The position numbers and the translations under genes were made by a program. The notes beneath the pieces are model-generated. The model saw only the letters and a list, made by a program, of their open reading frames with translations. It had not been told where the DNA came from and did no database searches. This document shows positions 47,817 to 59,621 of a stretch of 64,000 nt of DNA, one piece after another. The stretch covers positions 19,964,001 through 20,028,000 of the forward strand of contig OY992835.1 of assembly GCA_963921425.1 (NCBI GenBank). The letters are read 5' to 3'. Numbering within the stretch: position 1 is the stretch's first letter; each line of letters begins with the position of its first letter. The stretch is from Dryas octopetala (taxonomy: Eukaryota > Streptophyta > Magnoliopsida > Rosales > Rosaceae).

Positions 47817-48060
47817 TTTCTCTCTCTCTCTCCTCTCCTTCTGCTCTCTTTCTCTCACTACCGTTACACGAGCCTGCCCTATTCTCAGTTCATATACATA
47901 AGCTATATGACAACAACCATTCTCCTGTAATTTTGTCTTCACCAATATTTTTGTGAGGCTTTGAAGCTAGTAATACAAAGTTTGAAAAGGTGAAGTCACA
48001 AACAGAAACTTTGATTTCCTCATCTCATGCATGCAATATTATGAGTGCACTCTAAAGCAC
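47636..48060. other. 3' flank of UGT copy 3 with CT repeat
   Basis: Similar at first to the 3' flank of UGT copy 2, then a CT microsatellite (47767-47839), then unique DNA ending in the target duplication of the Mutator-like element (48052-48060). Confidence 0.65.
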
Positions 48061-48225
48061 GGATAAGGATCCTCTGCCAGGGTCTCTCTACCAGGTTTGT
48101 ACCAGGCTTTTGATCTTGGCCATTGAAAGGATCCAATGGTCATCACAACACCATATTTTCAAGGCCCACTTACCATAATTTTTCAGGCCCATCTTTATTT
48201 ATCTTTTCACATCAATACATATGAA
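48061..48225 (+). repeat. Left terminal inverted repeat of the MULE
   Basis: Matches the reverse complement of 53370-53531. It contains an internal GGATCC repeat in both orientations near 48067 and 48128, possibly transposase-binding sites. Confidence 0.88.
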
Positions 48226-48975
48226 ATACAAAAATTTTATTGGTGTTTTGGCTTCCCGCGTTTGGCTTCTCACTTTTTCCTCTGTACGAACCAATGACAT
48301 CAAAGCTTCAAGTGCTTCTCTACTAAGTCTTCAACTAGTGCATAATTCCTTTTTCTCTTCAAGTCTAAATTTATTTATTTTTTTATTGGATCTTTTTGAG
48401 GTATGTCTCTGTTCTATTTCTTCTACATGGGTTGCAATCATAAATCAATGAATTCTTTCTATTAGAATATGTGTTTGGATGCGAGGAATATCTTTTTTTT
48501 TTTCTTTATTGTAACTTATATGTGTCTCTCAATATGATTTATCCTCTTTGATATCTAAGAAATAGAATACAAATCTAAGTGAGATAGTTATGATGAGACT
48601 ATGAATTCGATTTTGATTTTAATTTTGGTTTTTTGGTTTTTTCTTAGAAGGGTTACTTTTTTTATGTATAGTTTCTTAGAATTCCTAGTAAAAGAATATA
48701 GGCAAGAAAGCAAATTGAAGGATATATACATGTTTGTAATTATTACAATACAACAAGTCATAAAAGATCTTAGGAATGCATTTTTATTGTTTCGACCAAA
48801 AAAAGAAGAAGAAGTTTTCATGTTTCAAGGTCGTGACTTGCTTCTTGGAGTTCTTTTATTTGTAATGTTTAGTTGTTATGCTCTCATACTTGCTGGCTTT
48901 TCTTTTATATGTTGTTCTATCCACAATACATGTTTTTCTATAATGCAGATACTACTATTTGATATCCCAATTGAA

Positions 48976-51776
48976 ATGAGTAATTCAATGACCACTGACA
49001 ACATTGATGGAGATGATGATTTATGTGATTTAGATTGGAAACCAAGATGTGGAATGGAGTTCGATTCTCAAGAAACAGCCTATAATTTTTATAATGACTA
49101 TGGGAGGAAAATAGGGTTTTTCATAAGGAAAGACAACCAAAACAAGAATAAAACAACAGGTGAAGTCACTTCAAGAGTTTATTTTTGTTGGAAGGAGGGT
49201 TTTCGATCTAAAGATAAGCGGGATCACATGGTTAAAAACCCAAGAGCAGAGACAAGGACAGGGTGCGGTGCTCAAATGGTTATCAAGTTCAATAGATCAA
49301 ATGGTAAGTATTTTGTACATCATTTTGTTGAGCAACACAACCATCCTCTTGTAAAACCAGAGTGTGCACACATGCTACCATCTCAACGAAAATTACATGG
49401 CTCACAAGCTATTCAAGTAGATTTAGCAGAAGAATCTGGGATCTCGCTTCGTTCTACATATGAGTTAATGGGCAGGCAAGCTGGAGGAAGAGAGTCTCTA
49501 GGGTATACAAAAATAGATCAAAAGAACTATCTTCGATCAAAGAGGCAGAGCAAATTGGCATATGGTGAAGCAGGCAGCTTGTTGAAATATTTTCAAAATC
49601 AGACACTTGAAAATCCATCATTTTTTTATGCTGTACAATTGGACAGTGAGGAGTTAATAACTAATATTTTCTGGGCAGATGCTAGAATGATAATTGACTA
49701 TGGCCATTTCGGTGATGTTGTTTCATTTGATACAACCTATAAAACTAACCGAGCAGGCCGCCCATTTGGTGTGTTTGTTGGACTGAATCACCATCGAGAG
49801 ATTGTAGTTTTTGGGGCAGCATTGATGTATGATGAAACTGCTGATTCTTTTATTTGGCTATTTGAAACATTTTTGGAGGCAATGTCCAAGAAGGCTCCAA
49901 AAACCATTTTCACAGATCAAGATCCTGCAATGGCAAAAGCTATTCCAATTGTGATGCCAGACACATACCATAGGCTTTGCACATGGCATATAATGCAAAA
50001 TGCCATCAAGCATTTAAAATTCAAGGGTTCCAATGGGGTGAGAAACATCCTTATAAAGCTTATGAATGAATATGAAGAGGAGGATGAATTTCAAGCTACT
50101 TGGGATGCAATTCTTGAGGAGTACAAAGTGTTTGATAACCCATGGTTGAAAAGCATATATGAGGTGAGGAAAAAATGGGCTATGACATATGTGAAGTGGG
50201 CATGGTCAGGAGGAGCAAAAACCACCCAACTTAGTGAGTGCTTTAATGCTAGCATAAAAGAGTACTTGAACTCAGACCATAATTTGTTGCAATTTTTCAT
50301 GCATTTTGACAGGGTTCTTAATGATAAAAGGTATAAAGAGTACCAAGCTGAGTATGAGTTGTGTTATAAAAATCCACAAGTGAGAGTTCCTGCTATGATG
50401 GTTAAACAAGCAGGTGATACTTATACCAAATCAATATTTGAGGAATTTCAAAAGCAGTATGGAGAGTCTCTTGATTTACAAATAAAAAACATTGATAATC
50501 ATGGTGAAGATATTGTGTATACAGTTTTTTCACCTTATGGTGGCTTTAGAGAACCACAAGTAAAGAGGAAAAGAGATTCAAACATCTCTTGTAGTTGTAG
50601 ATCATTTGAGATGAAAGGTATTTTGTGCAGTCACGCCATAAAAATCCTTCGAGAGGTCATGGGCATTCTAGAGATTCCTAGTCAGTATATTCTTAAAAGA
50701 TGGACACGAAAGGCAAGAGCTGAAAGTGTACAAGATATGCATGGGAGGGACATTCAAGCGGATGCTAAGTTGCAACAAACTTCTCGATATAGATCTTTGT
50801 GTCACACATTTACAAGGATATCATCTAGGGCTGCCGAAAATGAAGATGCATATAGTATGGCCCTTAGTTATGCACACAATTTGAGCAAGATGATTAAAGA
50901 CGTGCTAAGTTTAAAAATTGATGGTCAAGTGCAAGATAAAAATGAAGGCTCTTCTCCCATTATCAATGCTCATGGTGTTCATTGTTTGGATGATGTAAAT
51001 GTTGTCCGAGCAAAAGGAGTAAAGAAAAGAGAGACTTGTCGAGGAAGAAGACGAATCAAAAGTGCATTAGAGAAAGCTTTAGCTAAAAAGAAACGAACAT
51101 CAATCTCTCTTTTGTCAAAGGTAAAGTTGTGCTTTAAAAAGAAAATACAGTCTACATATATATATATACACACACACACACACTAGTCATGACTATTATA
51201 TATACACTAGTCATGACAGTTATATAGACATGATTGTTATAAGAAATGCTTGCAATTGTATATAATTATGTTCATTATATTATACAGGAATCACTTAGTT
51301 GTAAACATAAATCTACAGCAGAAAATTATGTTCCTACTCCTTCATTACCTTCTAGCCAATGTCATCCACCATTTTACCCTACAAATTTGGTGAGTGCTTA
51401 TGAATTTATTATGTATATTTGTATCTTTATGATGTCGATAATGGTTCTTTATGTTATTTTCCATAGTCACAGGAGTATGACATGCATAATTCAATACCAT
51501 GGATGGCAAATGAAGAACCTCAATGTACTACCTTTCAAGCATTACTTCAAACTAACCCCACTGCATATGCCTTTGCATATCACAATTTGCAAGCTTCGAA
51601 TGACATTCCTTCTAGTCAAGTATGTGTTAAGATGTATTTCAAATACTTTATATTATTTGGTTAAGTGTGAGATATATTTTTTTGCCTACAATTTCATAAC
51701 TTTTCCAACAAATATTTTGTAGGATTTAGATTTGAATGCAACTGATGAAGGACCAATGTCTTCAAGTTCTTATTAA
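48976..51776 (+). CDS. FAR1-related MULE transposase
   Basis: Four exons join in phase 0: 48976-51120, 51288-51389, 51473-51619 and 51723-51776, giving 815 residues. An untranslated first exon ending at 48400 (GTATGT donor) and an acceptor at 48948 are likely. Residues about 25-125 are the FAR1 DNA-binding zinc domain (Cys71, Cys97, and the HNH pair 121/123). The MULE DDE core follows: Asp252 in 'VVSFDTTY', Asp314 in 'IFTDQDPAM', the 'CTWHIMQ' motif and a candidate Glu near 420 in 'LSECFNAS'. A SWIM zinc finger ('CSCRSFEMKGILCSHAIKIL') lies at about 538-557. It resembles FAR1-RELATED SEQUENCE proteins, but the flanking inverted repeats and target duplication show a transposon gene, not a domesticated one. 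The open frame runs 125 codons further upstream; the Met at 48976 was preferred because an acceptor lies just before it. Confidence 0.9.
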
Positions 51777-53369
51777 ATTCTTTTGCTTGTCTACTCCACT
51801 GTAAGTCGAGTTGAACTTTGAGTGTCAATTAAGCAAAATTTTTACCTGTTTCAGCTGCATTAATTTTAATTTTAGAGTATCCTAATTATGTATTAAAGGA
51901 TTTTTTCTTAAAAAAAAAAACTGATTATTATTATTTATTATGATGCAGGGTTGTTGTCTTTAATACTGTTTGGCTTGAGCAGTAGATTATATCTTGGAGG
52001 GCCATGGTTGGAATGTGATTTTGTATAGAACTGGTTGTTTCATTTGTGCATCCTTCAGAGTAGCAACCTTAATACCCATTCAGAGCAACACCTTGTATCA
52101 AAGCATATCACCTTGTAGAATTGGTTATTGGAAATCTGTTTCAGTTGGCTTCACATTTTGTGTTCTACCTGGAATTCTTAAACTTGTGATAATATGACCA
52201 ATTTCAGTTTAGTAGCTTGGCATCTCACTGAACTTTCTTGAATTTGTTTAACTTTGTTGATGTTTTTCAATCTAGTCTCTCTTTTTATACAAAAAGTCTC
52301 AAACTTGAATTCCATCTACATATGTTGATGTACAAGAATTGGAAAGTGTATTTGGTATGGACAACCCTTTTTTGAAGAGTAGTGGATTTAAATTTAAGGT
52401 TCACTTTGAAGAGAACTAACAGAACACAAATTTTGGAAAATACATATATACTGTAATTCATCATTTCTTTTACATGTTACAAGTACAAAAAATCTCATAC
52501 TTGAGTTTCATCCACGTATAAACAACTAAAACAATAGCCATCCACAGGGTCTTAAAAAATTTAGCACTCTTCATATGCTATTGAAATAGCCATCTCTGAA
52601 CAGCATAATTCCATGGTAGTAGTTTCACATCTTCTTGAAAGGAAATCCATTCATAAACTGCATAAACAATATTAGAACATGAGGCCAATTGCAAAGGATA
52701 CAAATTTCTCAAAAAGCTCAATATATAAGTCATAATAGACAAAAACATGTAATTTCACAATAGTCACAATTAAGTAAAAATATCTCACATCCCAAATTCT
52801 ACATAAGACAGTGAAAGAGTACTTAAGAATAAAATCTGCAATTGCACTCGGTGGATACTAATGCATTAACTACCTAAAATTAACGAAAAAAAATAAATAT
52901 CGAAATAGATTAATCAGATGCTTGCTTCTATTGTTTAACACATTGCTTCTATGCATCGGAATTCCAAAAATAAATTTTGGGAGAGGAAAGATCGAGGATA
53001 AATAATCAAATAAATATGAGAAAAAAAAATGATTCAACAAAACCTACTACAAGAAAAATTGGATTCAGGTTACAGAATTACTCTCAACAATCAAAATCAT
53101 ATAAACATTAGGCAACCCATTAACTAAATAACAAAAAAAAAATGGCAGTTGGGTTTTAAAATCATGCCTCTATGGACGGTGAACAGAGAGGAGATGAGAG
53201 CTTGAGAGTATACCCAAAACTTTCAAATTCTTAGATCTGGGAGACGAGATGAAGGGGACAGAAGTTGAGATTAGAGAGTGAGACAGAGAAGCGATGGAAG
53301 GGGAAAATGGTGATCGACCAGGGAAGCCAAACATATGAAACACGGTTGTACTGTATTTTGTATTTTGTA
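51777..53369. other. 3' part of the MULE, non-coding
   Basis: AT-rich DNA between the transposase stop and the right inverted repeat. No second (mudrB-like) gene is visible. Short similar stretches near 52290-52320 and 52485-52515 suggest a minor internal duplication. Confidence 0.55.
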
Positions 53370-53531
53370 TTGTACGTTTGATGTGAAAAGATAAATAAAG
53401 GTGGGCTTTAAAATTATGGTAAGTGGGCCTTGAAAATATGGTGTTGTGATGATCATTGGATCCTTTCAATGGCCAAGATCAAAAGTCTGGTACAATCCTG
53501 ATAGAGAGACCCTGGCAGAGGATCCTTATCC
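53370..53531 (-). repeat. Right terminal inverted repeat of the MULE
   Basis: Inverted counterpart of 48061-48225; the outermost 27 bases or so are identical. Confidence 0.88.
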
Positions 53532-53540
53532 CTAAAGCAC

Positions 53541-54426
53541 ATGAATGAATTAATGACAACACGTTATCTCTATACTTCCATAGAGAAATTAAAGGGAAAG
53601 AGTACATGTCAAAATTAATAAGTCGGTCCGATTAGGCCCATTGGGGCCACCTTATTTGGATTTAGGACCAAGGTGCAAGATGCTGAAGTCCTTTGCTTTG
53701 TCTTTGAGTGGATCTAGAAGAACTTACCTGCAACGCAGGTGATGCCGCTGCTATCCCTATTGTCCCCTCTCTCTCTATCTCTCTCCTCTCTCTTTCTCTC
53801 TCTCTCTTTCTCTCTTCCTCTCTCTTTTGTGATACCATTAGGGGATAGATAGGTAAGTTATTTTCCTGTGAGTGAGCTTCCTTATAATATATTATTGCTA
53901 GTTAAGTCAATGGCTGTACATAGGTGTACTACGTTATATTGGAAAATCTTATTCTATTCAAATTCGTTTTGAAAATTTGAAAAGTGATCAATGATCAAAA
54001 TTCAAATAAATAAACAGATTACCAAATATATTACCTTTACAAAATTTGAAAGGTCACCAATGACCTTTTCATTATCCTTTTCACTTAAAAACAAGACAAT
54101 AAGTTAATAACAACCCCACTTTTGAGAGTACCATTGAGTGCCCACGTACCAAAAATCAATTTGTTCTTCCTAGCTGGTAAACATCCTACAAAAGCAAAAA
54201 ACAAAGAAAGTCTTTTGTAGTAAACCGTTTAGCCGATATTTTTATAATAAATTATTAATAAATTTTGTTTTTAAAAGATTTTAACTACAAATTCAATCAA
54301 TTAAAAAATTAAGTTTCAGTCCAATCTATCTGTGTACACGCGAGTAGAGACAGAAAATGTACTACCGAACACTCAGTACTGCATCTGTACATTTTTAAGT
54401 TATAGATACCTCTTTTTAGCTTGCAT
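53541..54426. other. Spacer between MULE and UGT fragment
   Basis: Contains a CT-rich microsatellite (53766-53823) and AT-rich DNA. No gene seen. Confidence 0.55.
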
Positions 54427-54799
54427 TTTGGCCCACCTAACAATTGGGGGATTCGTGTCCCATTGCGGGTGGAATTCAGTGCTTGAGAGTCTATGGTATG
54501 GTGTGCCGATTGCCACATGGCCAGTGTATGCGGAGCAACAGTTAAATGCGTTTGAGATGTTGATCAGGGACTTGGGATTGGCAGTGGAAGTGCATATGGG
54601 GTATAGGAGGGACTTTTATGGTGAGAATCAAGGTTGTGATTGCAGGAGGAGATAGAGAGAGGGATCAGGGAGGTGATGGAGCAGGATAGTAATGTAAGGA
54701 AGAGGGTGAAGGAGATGAGTGAAAAGCCAAGAAAGCTTTGACGGAAGGTGGGTCCTCATACTCTTCATTAGGTAATTTCATTGATCATATTTTTCTTTG
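54427..54799 (+). pseudogene. UGT71K-like 3' fragment (copy 4)
   Basis: Starts abruptly inside the PSPG region ('[20 protein letters not shown]'), continues through '[17 protein letters not shown]' and the '[10 protein letters not shown]' loop, then loses frame near 54630. A second frame carries '[20 protein letters not shown]', then a further break near 54727 ends it. About the last 130 codons of a UGT are represented; no 5' part lies nearby. Closest in loop sequence to copy 2. Dead gene fragment. Confidence 0.88.
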
Positions 54800-54878
54800 A
54801 CTCGTACAAATTAAAGTTTATGATCAATGTTACAAAAAAAAAAAAAAAAAAACTTGCCATCAAGATCAAATATGTGGC

Positions 54879-56960
54879 CACTACTAGAATAACCCCCTAT
54901 AGCAAATGATATGGGATGACTGTTATAATTCAGTCACTTTCGTTGATTAATGGAGAACTCTTATAGCACTGTGTATCTTTTGTTTGCTATAGCAACTTAC
55001 CTCAGACCCAAATGATTTATATAAATTAATTGGCTTAATTTCTTAACAAGTGTGTCTGATTATCAGATATATTTGACATGCTAATTATCATTTGTCATTT
55101 ATATTTAATATATAGCAAAAGAAAATAGTTGGATTTGACATGCTTTTACTCAATGTCTGACAAACAGGTTGTTTATTGTCCAATATATCTCTCTACAGTT
55201 GATGAGATTACACTTAAAAGTAATTACTTTATACTTATCTTTTTATGTACTTTTGAGAAATAAGTACTCTCTACTTATCAAGAGCCTTACTTGAGCAATA
55301 AAGATCAATAGCTAGCAAATTTTAATTTAAACTTTTTACTCTCTGGATCCCACGAGAGATTTCTAGAGAGAAGTGAGACTCTCAAGTCTCACTCTAGCTT
55401 TTCTTTCTCTATCCCTCCATTGGTGGTTGCCCATCCGCTGGTTTGAGGGTCAACGGCAGTCGTCATCGAGGCTCCTCGCCTCTATCTTTTCTTTCTCTTC
55501 CTCCCCTTTTCTTCTCCCATTTTTTTCCTTTTTTTTTTTTTGGCTCAGTACTAACTAAACCCTAAATCTTGACTGGTGGTTTTTGCAGCTACTTCATAGA
55601 TCTGAGGCTGATGGGGAATGGGTGATCAATTTTTGGTTCAGTGATTTACTGTCTTCTATATATGCTTGGGTATACTTTTGTTCTTCTATTATTTTTATGT
55701 TTTAAGCCCTTTATATATATATAATATACACTTTTATATATATATATATATATGTACTGTATATTATATATATGTACTGTATTATGTTTTGGTTCATTAG
55801 TTTGGGATTGTGGATTTGAGTATACTATCTCATTCCGTTCCAAAATTTAATGCCTTTTTAATTTATTTTGGGTTTCATTTCTGCAGAAATATGTGTAACT
55901 TTGGGGAACAACAAAATCCCTTTCTCTCTTTCTCTCTCGCTCTTTCAGGCTCCTTCTCAGTTAGAGTTAAAGAAAACAAAAGGTATGTCCATTTCATCTT
56001 TTTTTATTTGGGAACCCGAATAACAGACCAAAAGGTAATTTATCTTTAGTTGATTTGTTTTTTTTTTTTTTTAATTTGACTGCTGATTTTTTTTTACTGC
56101 ACGTTGCTTGTTTTATTTGCTATTCTCTCTGTTTTTTTATTTAGGGTTTGAAACACTATTTGGTTGTGTTTGATATGAAACTCTCTTGAATTCTTTTATG
56201 GAACTTTAATTTTGTTCAGTATTTCTGCAGGAAATAGTCAAAGCTCCAAATATGTAGGCATCCAAACACCCGAACCCAAAACATATACCAAAAGGTAATT
56301 TACTTTTGGTTAATTTGGGTTTTTGGTTTCTTGTTTTGTAAATTTAGCTGTTGATATTTTCTTTTTTGGTGCAAGTAGCTTGTAAAAAAGAAGCTGGTTC
56401 TTTCTGTTTTTGTTTTTCTTCCTCTTTTTAACCAAGTTTTTATTACTATCTTTATGTTTGTAGCCTTGTAGGTGAGAGGCAATGGTGATGGGTTTCCATG
56501 GCAGGGGAGATAATTGATAACAAATACCACCATCATATATCAATTTTATTTACAAATATGAATAATTAATTACAAAATTTAAAAAGTGGGGTTTGTATTC
56601 CCCAACTTTTTTAAAATTTGAAAATTTGATTAAGAGACTATTTTGGTATTTGTCACCATAAAAAACTTGAGCAAGAGACTGTTACATACCACTGCCAAGC
56701 AATATAAGGATCTGACAAGAAGGCCTGCAGCCTGACAATGTGGCAGGGGCAATTTATTCAAAAATTGAAAAAAAGGGAAATTAGAGAAGGACCAATGTTG
56801 GTTTTGTTGGTTTAGCTCTATACCGACCCCATCCTATTAGACTGTCAAGCATTTGGTCGCTGCACTGTGGCTATTGGGTTTAAGTGATTGATTACAGTCA
56901 CTCCAAGGGAGAAAGGTGACTGTTAATTATCAGAAGCAATATTATGTTATTGTAGTAGTG
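54879..56960. mobile_element. Non-autonomous CACTA (En/Spm) element, 2082 bp
   Basis: The left end is CACTACTAGAATAACC and the inverted right end is CACTACTACAATAACATAA. GGC occurs on both sides (54876-54878 and 56961-56963), matching the 3-bp CACTA target duplication. Subterminal motifs such as 'ACTGTTATAATTCAGTCACT' on the left recur in inverted form as 'CAGTCACC/GTGACTG' on the right. There is no transposase ORF. The interior has T-rich, intron-like stretches alternating with short blocks ending CAAAAGGTAA (about 56030 and 56290). Confidence 0.72.
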
Positions 56961-56963
56961 GGC

Positions 56964-58209
56964 ATTTCCTCTCCACAGTAAATGGAGGTTTTGGTAATTT
57001 TGCATGGGATTCAATATATGTTGGACGGTTATCTCTCGACTTCAACTTATAGATGAAGTCTTTGTCCCTAATGAACACCTTTTGAAGGAGGCTAAGAGGT
57101 TAATTGGTACGTTTATTAATTAGTTTTCAATGTTGTTATGGGCAGCGAAATTGTAATAGAGTAGCGCATGCTTTGACGCAACATATTTTATATTATGATG
57201 ACTTGTGGTGTTGGGATGGCACAGCTCCACCATGGTTAAAGTATAAGATGTAATTAATAAGCTCTTAGCTTGTTTCAATAAAATCTTCTTTTACTAAAAA
57301 ATATATATATTCCTAGTATAAAATACGATGGGGAGAAAAAGAAAAGTAAATTCCATAAATTAAAGCTTAAATATATAAACTCTCTCTAACTCTCAATCCA
57401 GTGCATGTGTTATAATTACTTTTCATGAAGTCAACTTTAAGATTACATATGGAAAGGCCGTCATTCTTATGAGAATTCTTTAGAAATTTTAATTATATGT
57501 GGTCGCATGTTCTCTTTTCCAATTAATATATAAAATCTGACTTTGCTTCAGAAGAATTTTCCCATCTTATTCCTTCTTTTGATCCGTGCAAGTGAATGTG
57601 AAAACCATGCATGGATTTTCTTATTTGAGGGAAAGAGATTCGAATTGGAGGCAAGTTCAAACAGATCGAGTGGAAAGAAATGAATAATATTAGACCAATA
57701 ACTAGAGGTATCAACTATTATTCAAATTTTTGGTCATTAAATGATGTAGCAGATGATATGTCAGTCTGTAAATAAAAGAAGTTCATAGTCAGTGAGATCC
57801 AAACATCATTCTTTATGAGGTCAATATTAAGAAGCTCTCAAATATTTATTTTAAACAAAAAATATATATTAAATATTAATGAACAAAAACTCAGGGAATA
57901 TGGCTCAAGTAAATCAAATCAGGGTCCATAAATTAATATTCAGAATCCATCATAATTAAAAACAAAAATAAAAAATTGAACACAAACAAACCTTTCAAGT
58001 TAAGGGTGGCTAAGCAAGCGGCGACGATAGCGACTCAGTGTCAATGAGAAGCAACGGTGACAATAATGACTCAATGAGCTAGGGGGCGATAGCAGTTGCG
58101 ACTGAGAGCTCAAGTTTATAAAAAAATAAAAAAAAGACTACCTCTCAAACACGTGAGTAACAAGTGCTCCATTGTTCTTTAGGCATTTTTACGAACACCT
58201 TTCCTTACC
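56964..58209. other. Spacer with LINE remnant
   Basis: About 57110-57252 is a LINE tail (see its entry). The rest is AT-rich with no gene. Confidence 0.5.
57110..57252 (+). pseudogene. RNase H tail of a LINE retrotransposon
   Basis: A frame reads 'NCNRVAHALTQHILYYDDLW' then 'CWDGTAPPWLKYKM' and stops, matching the common C-terminal end of plant LINE/RNase H-like proteins ('N.VAHALA.....D...W....PPWL'). Upstream frames are broken. Dead fragment, not continuous with the one at 25880. Confidence 0.6.
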
Positions 58210-58217
58210 CTTGCAAC

Positions 58218-58804
58218 TAGGGCTAGGTTTTTGTACTGTGAAATTGAAAATTACCAAGAACCGTCTGACACCGAGCCGAAAAACAATCGAAAATGCAGTA
58301 TGTTGAACCCATGGCAGTGGTTCTCCTCTGAGCCGACCCTTTTCGGTGGTGGTGGCGTTTTGGAAATCCCAAACCGTCAGAGTACCGATATACCGATACA
58401 GCTTCGAGTTTGCTTTTTTTTTTTTTTTCTTCTTCTTCTTTGCTTCTTTGGTTTTTGGTGCAACTTCTTCTTCTTCATCTTCCTGTAGCTGCGAGCTCTG
58501 ACTTGCAAGCTTAACCACAACCATGCTTATTTGGTTTTTAGTGTAGCTTCTTCTTCTTCTTCCTGCGATCTGCGAGCTCTGGCCTGAGAGCTCCGACTTG
58601 CAAGCTCAACCACAGCCACCAACCACCACCAACCCACATCCATCGATAACGCAGAGTACCGACCGAATACCGTCCGACACCGAAGTACTCAGTAACTGTC
58701 CACCGTCGGTACGGTGTCGGAGCTCAAAACCTTCCTCTCCGCCCCTATCGGTCGGCACTCAGTATTCGTGTTTTTGTACGGTTACTGTACCGAACCCACC
58801 CCTA
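58218..58804. mobile_element. Non-autonomous hAT element, 587 bp
   Basis: The left end TAGGGCTAGG and inverted right end TAGGGGTGGGTTCGGTAC are hAT-type termini. CTTGCAAC flanks both sides (58210-58217 and 58805-58812), a perfect 8-bp target duplication. A segment of about 100 bp rich in 'CTTCTTCTT' and 'TGCGAGCTCTG' is duplicated in tandem inside (58440-58610). No transposase. Confidence 0.83.
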
Positions 58805-58812
58805 CTTGCAAC

Positions 58813-59621
58813 TATAAAAAGCAGCTATATATGAACCATGCGGTCAAGTTTCTAAGGGGAAATTTATGGGTTTATAGGGTCAATTGACTCCATTTGCCCC
58901 TTATAGATCCGCCCCAAAAATAAATAAATAGAAAACTATCATATTAATTTAAAATTTATAAAATTATAATTATAATTAGCGTCTCTAGAACTACTCTTTC
59001 TGGAAAAATGCTATACTTGGTAAACGCAATTTTTTTCCTCACTTCGGTGTATTGTGATTTGTGAACAAAATGCATGTTTTGACCACAAAAAAAAAAACAA
59101 AAAAAAAAGCATGTTTTGGCCACACCAAAAAAACAAACAAACAAACAAAATGCATGCATTTACAATATAATATTATAATACCAGGGAAACGAAAAGTCAC
59201 AATCAAGTTAAAATAGCATCGATTGGGAAAAAGTAAGACATTGCGTGTGTGTGTGTGGAGTTTTTCTTTATTGACTTATCTAAATTTGGACTGATCATCA
59301 GATAAGGCATATACTGTCATATGAATTAATTAATATCTGAAGTAGTAATTGAAAATTATCCTGAAGTTCATGAACCACAGACCCACAAATGAGGAAGTGT
59401 TCATTATTTTCCTTATTTTGAATACGACTACTAAGGCCAAAAGCTTGACTTGGGTCTTCAATGACACAATCTTTAGTCAATTAGTTGACATTAATGTTCT
59501 GCCAGCAAAAGCATGACATCACCTGCATGCATGGTTCATAATCATATATAAACAAGCTTCTCAGCTCAGCTTTTCATTACCACCATCAACATTACATACA
59601 CACATAAAAATCTTCCAAATC
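58813..59621. other. Promoter block of UGT pseudogene copy 5
   Basis: About 58900-59560 is a promoter block that recurs upstream of copy 6 (62750-63480) and, without a gene, at 61015-61620. It ends with a conserved box (59501-59534), a TATATAAAC motif near 59544 and a leader matching copy 6. Confidence 0.65.
59501..59534 (+). promoter_or_regulatory. Conserved UGT-array promoter box
   Basis: GCCAGCAAAAGCATGACATC followed by ACCTGCATGCATGG: a TGACATCAC core with an intact CATGCATG (RY-type) palindrome. Nearly identical to 63414-63447. Confidence 0.6.

Larger units (their letters stand above)
48061..53531 (+). mobile_element. Mutator-like element (MULE) with intact transposase gene, 5471 bp
   Basis: The first ~160 bases, beginning GGATAAGGATCCTCTGCC, are repeated in inverted orientation at the right end with roughly 10 differences by eye. 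The 9-bp CTAAAGCAC flanks both ends (48052-48060 and 53532-53540), a perfect Mutator-type target duplication. Inside is one plus-strand gene for a FAR1/MULE-type transposase with no stop or frameshift. About 1.7 kb right of the gene is non-coding. Long inverted ends, clean target duplication and intact ORF mark a fairly young, potentially autonomous element. It lies between UGT copy 3 and the UGT fragment at 54427. Confidence 0.93.

Noticed and set aside
48601..51186. Domesticated FAR1-RELATED SEQUENCE gene
   Set aside because: The protein looks like one, but the ORF lies inside long terminal inverted repeats with a perfect 9-bp target duplication, so it is a transposon gene.
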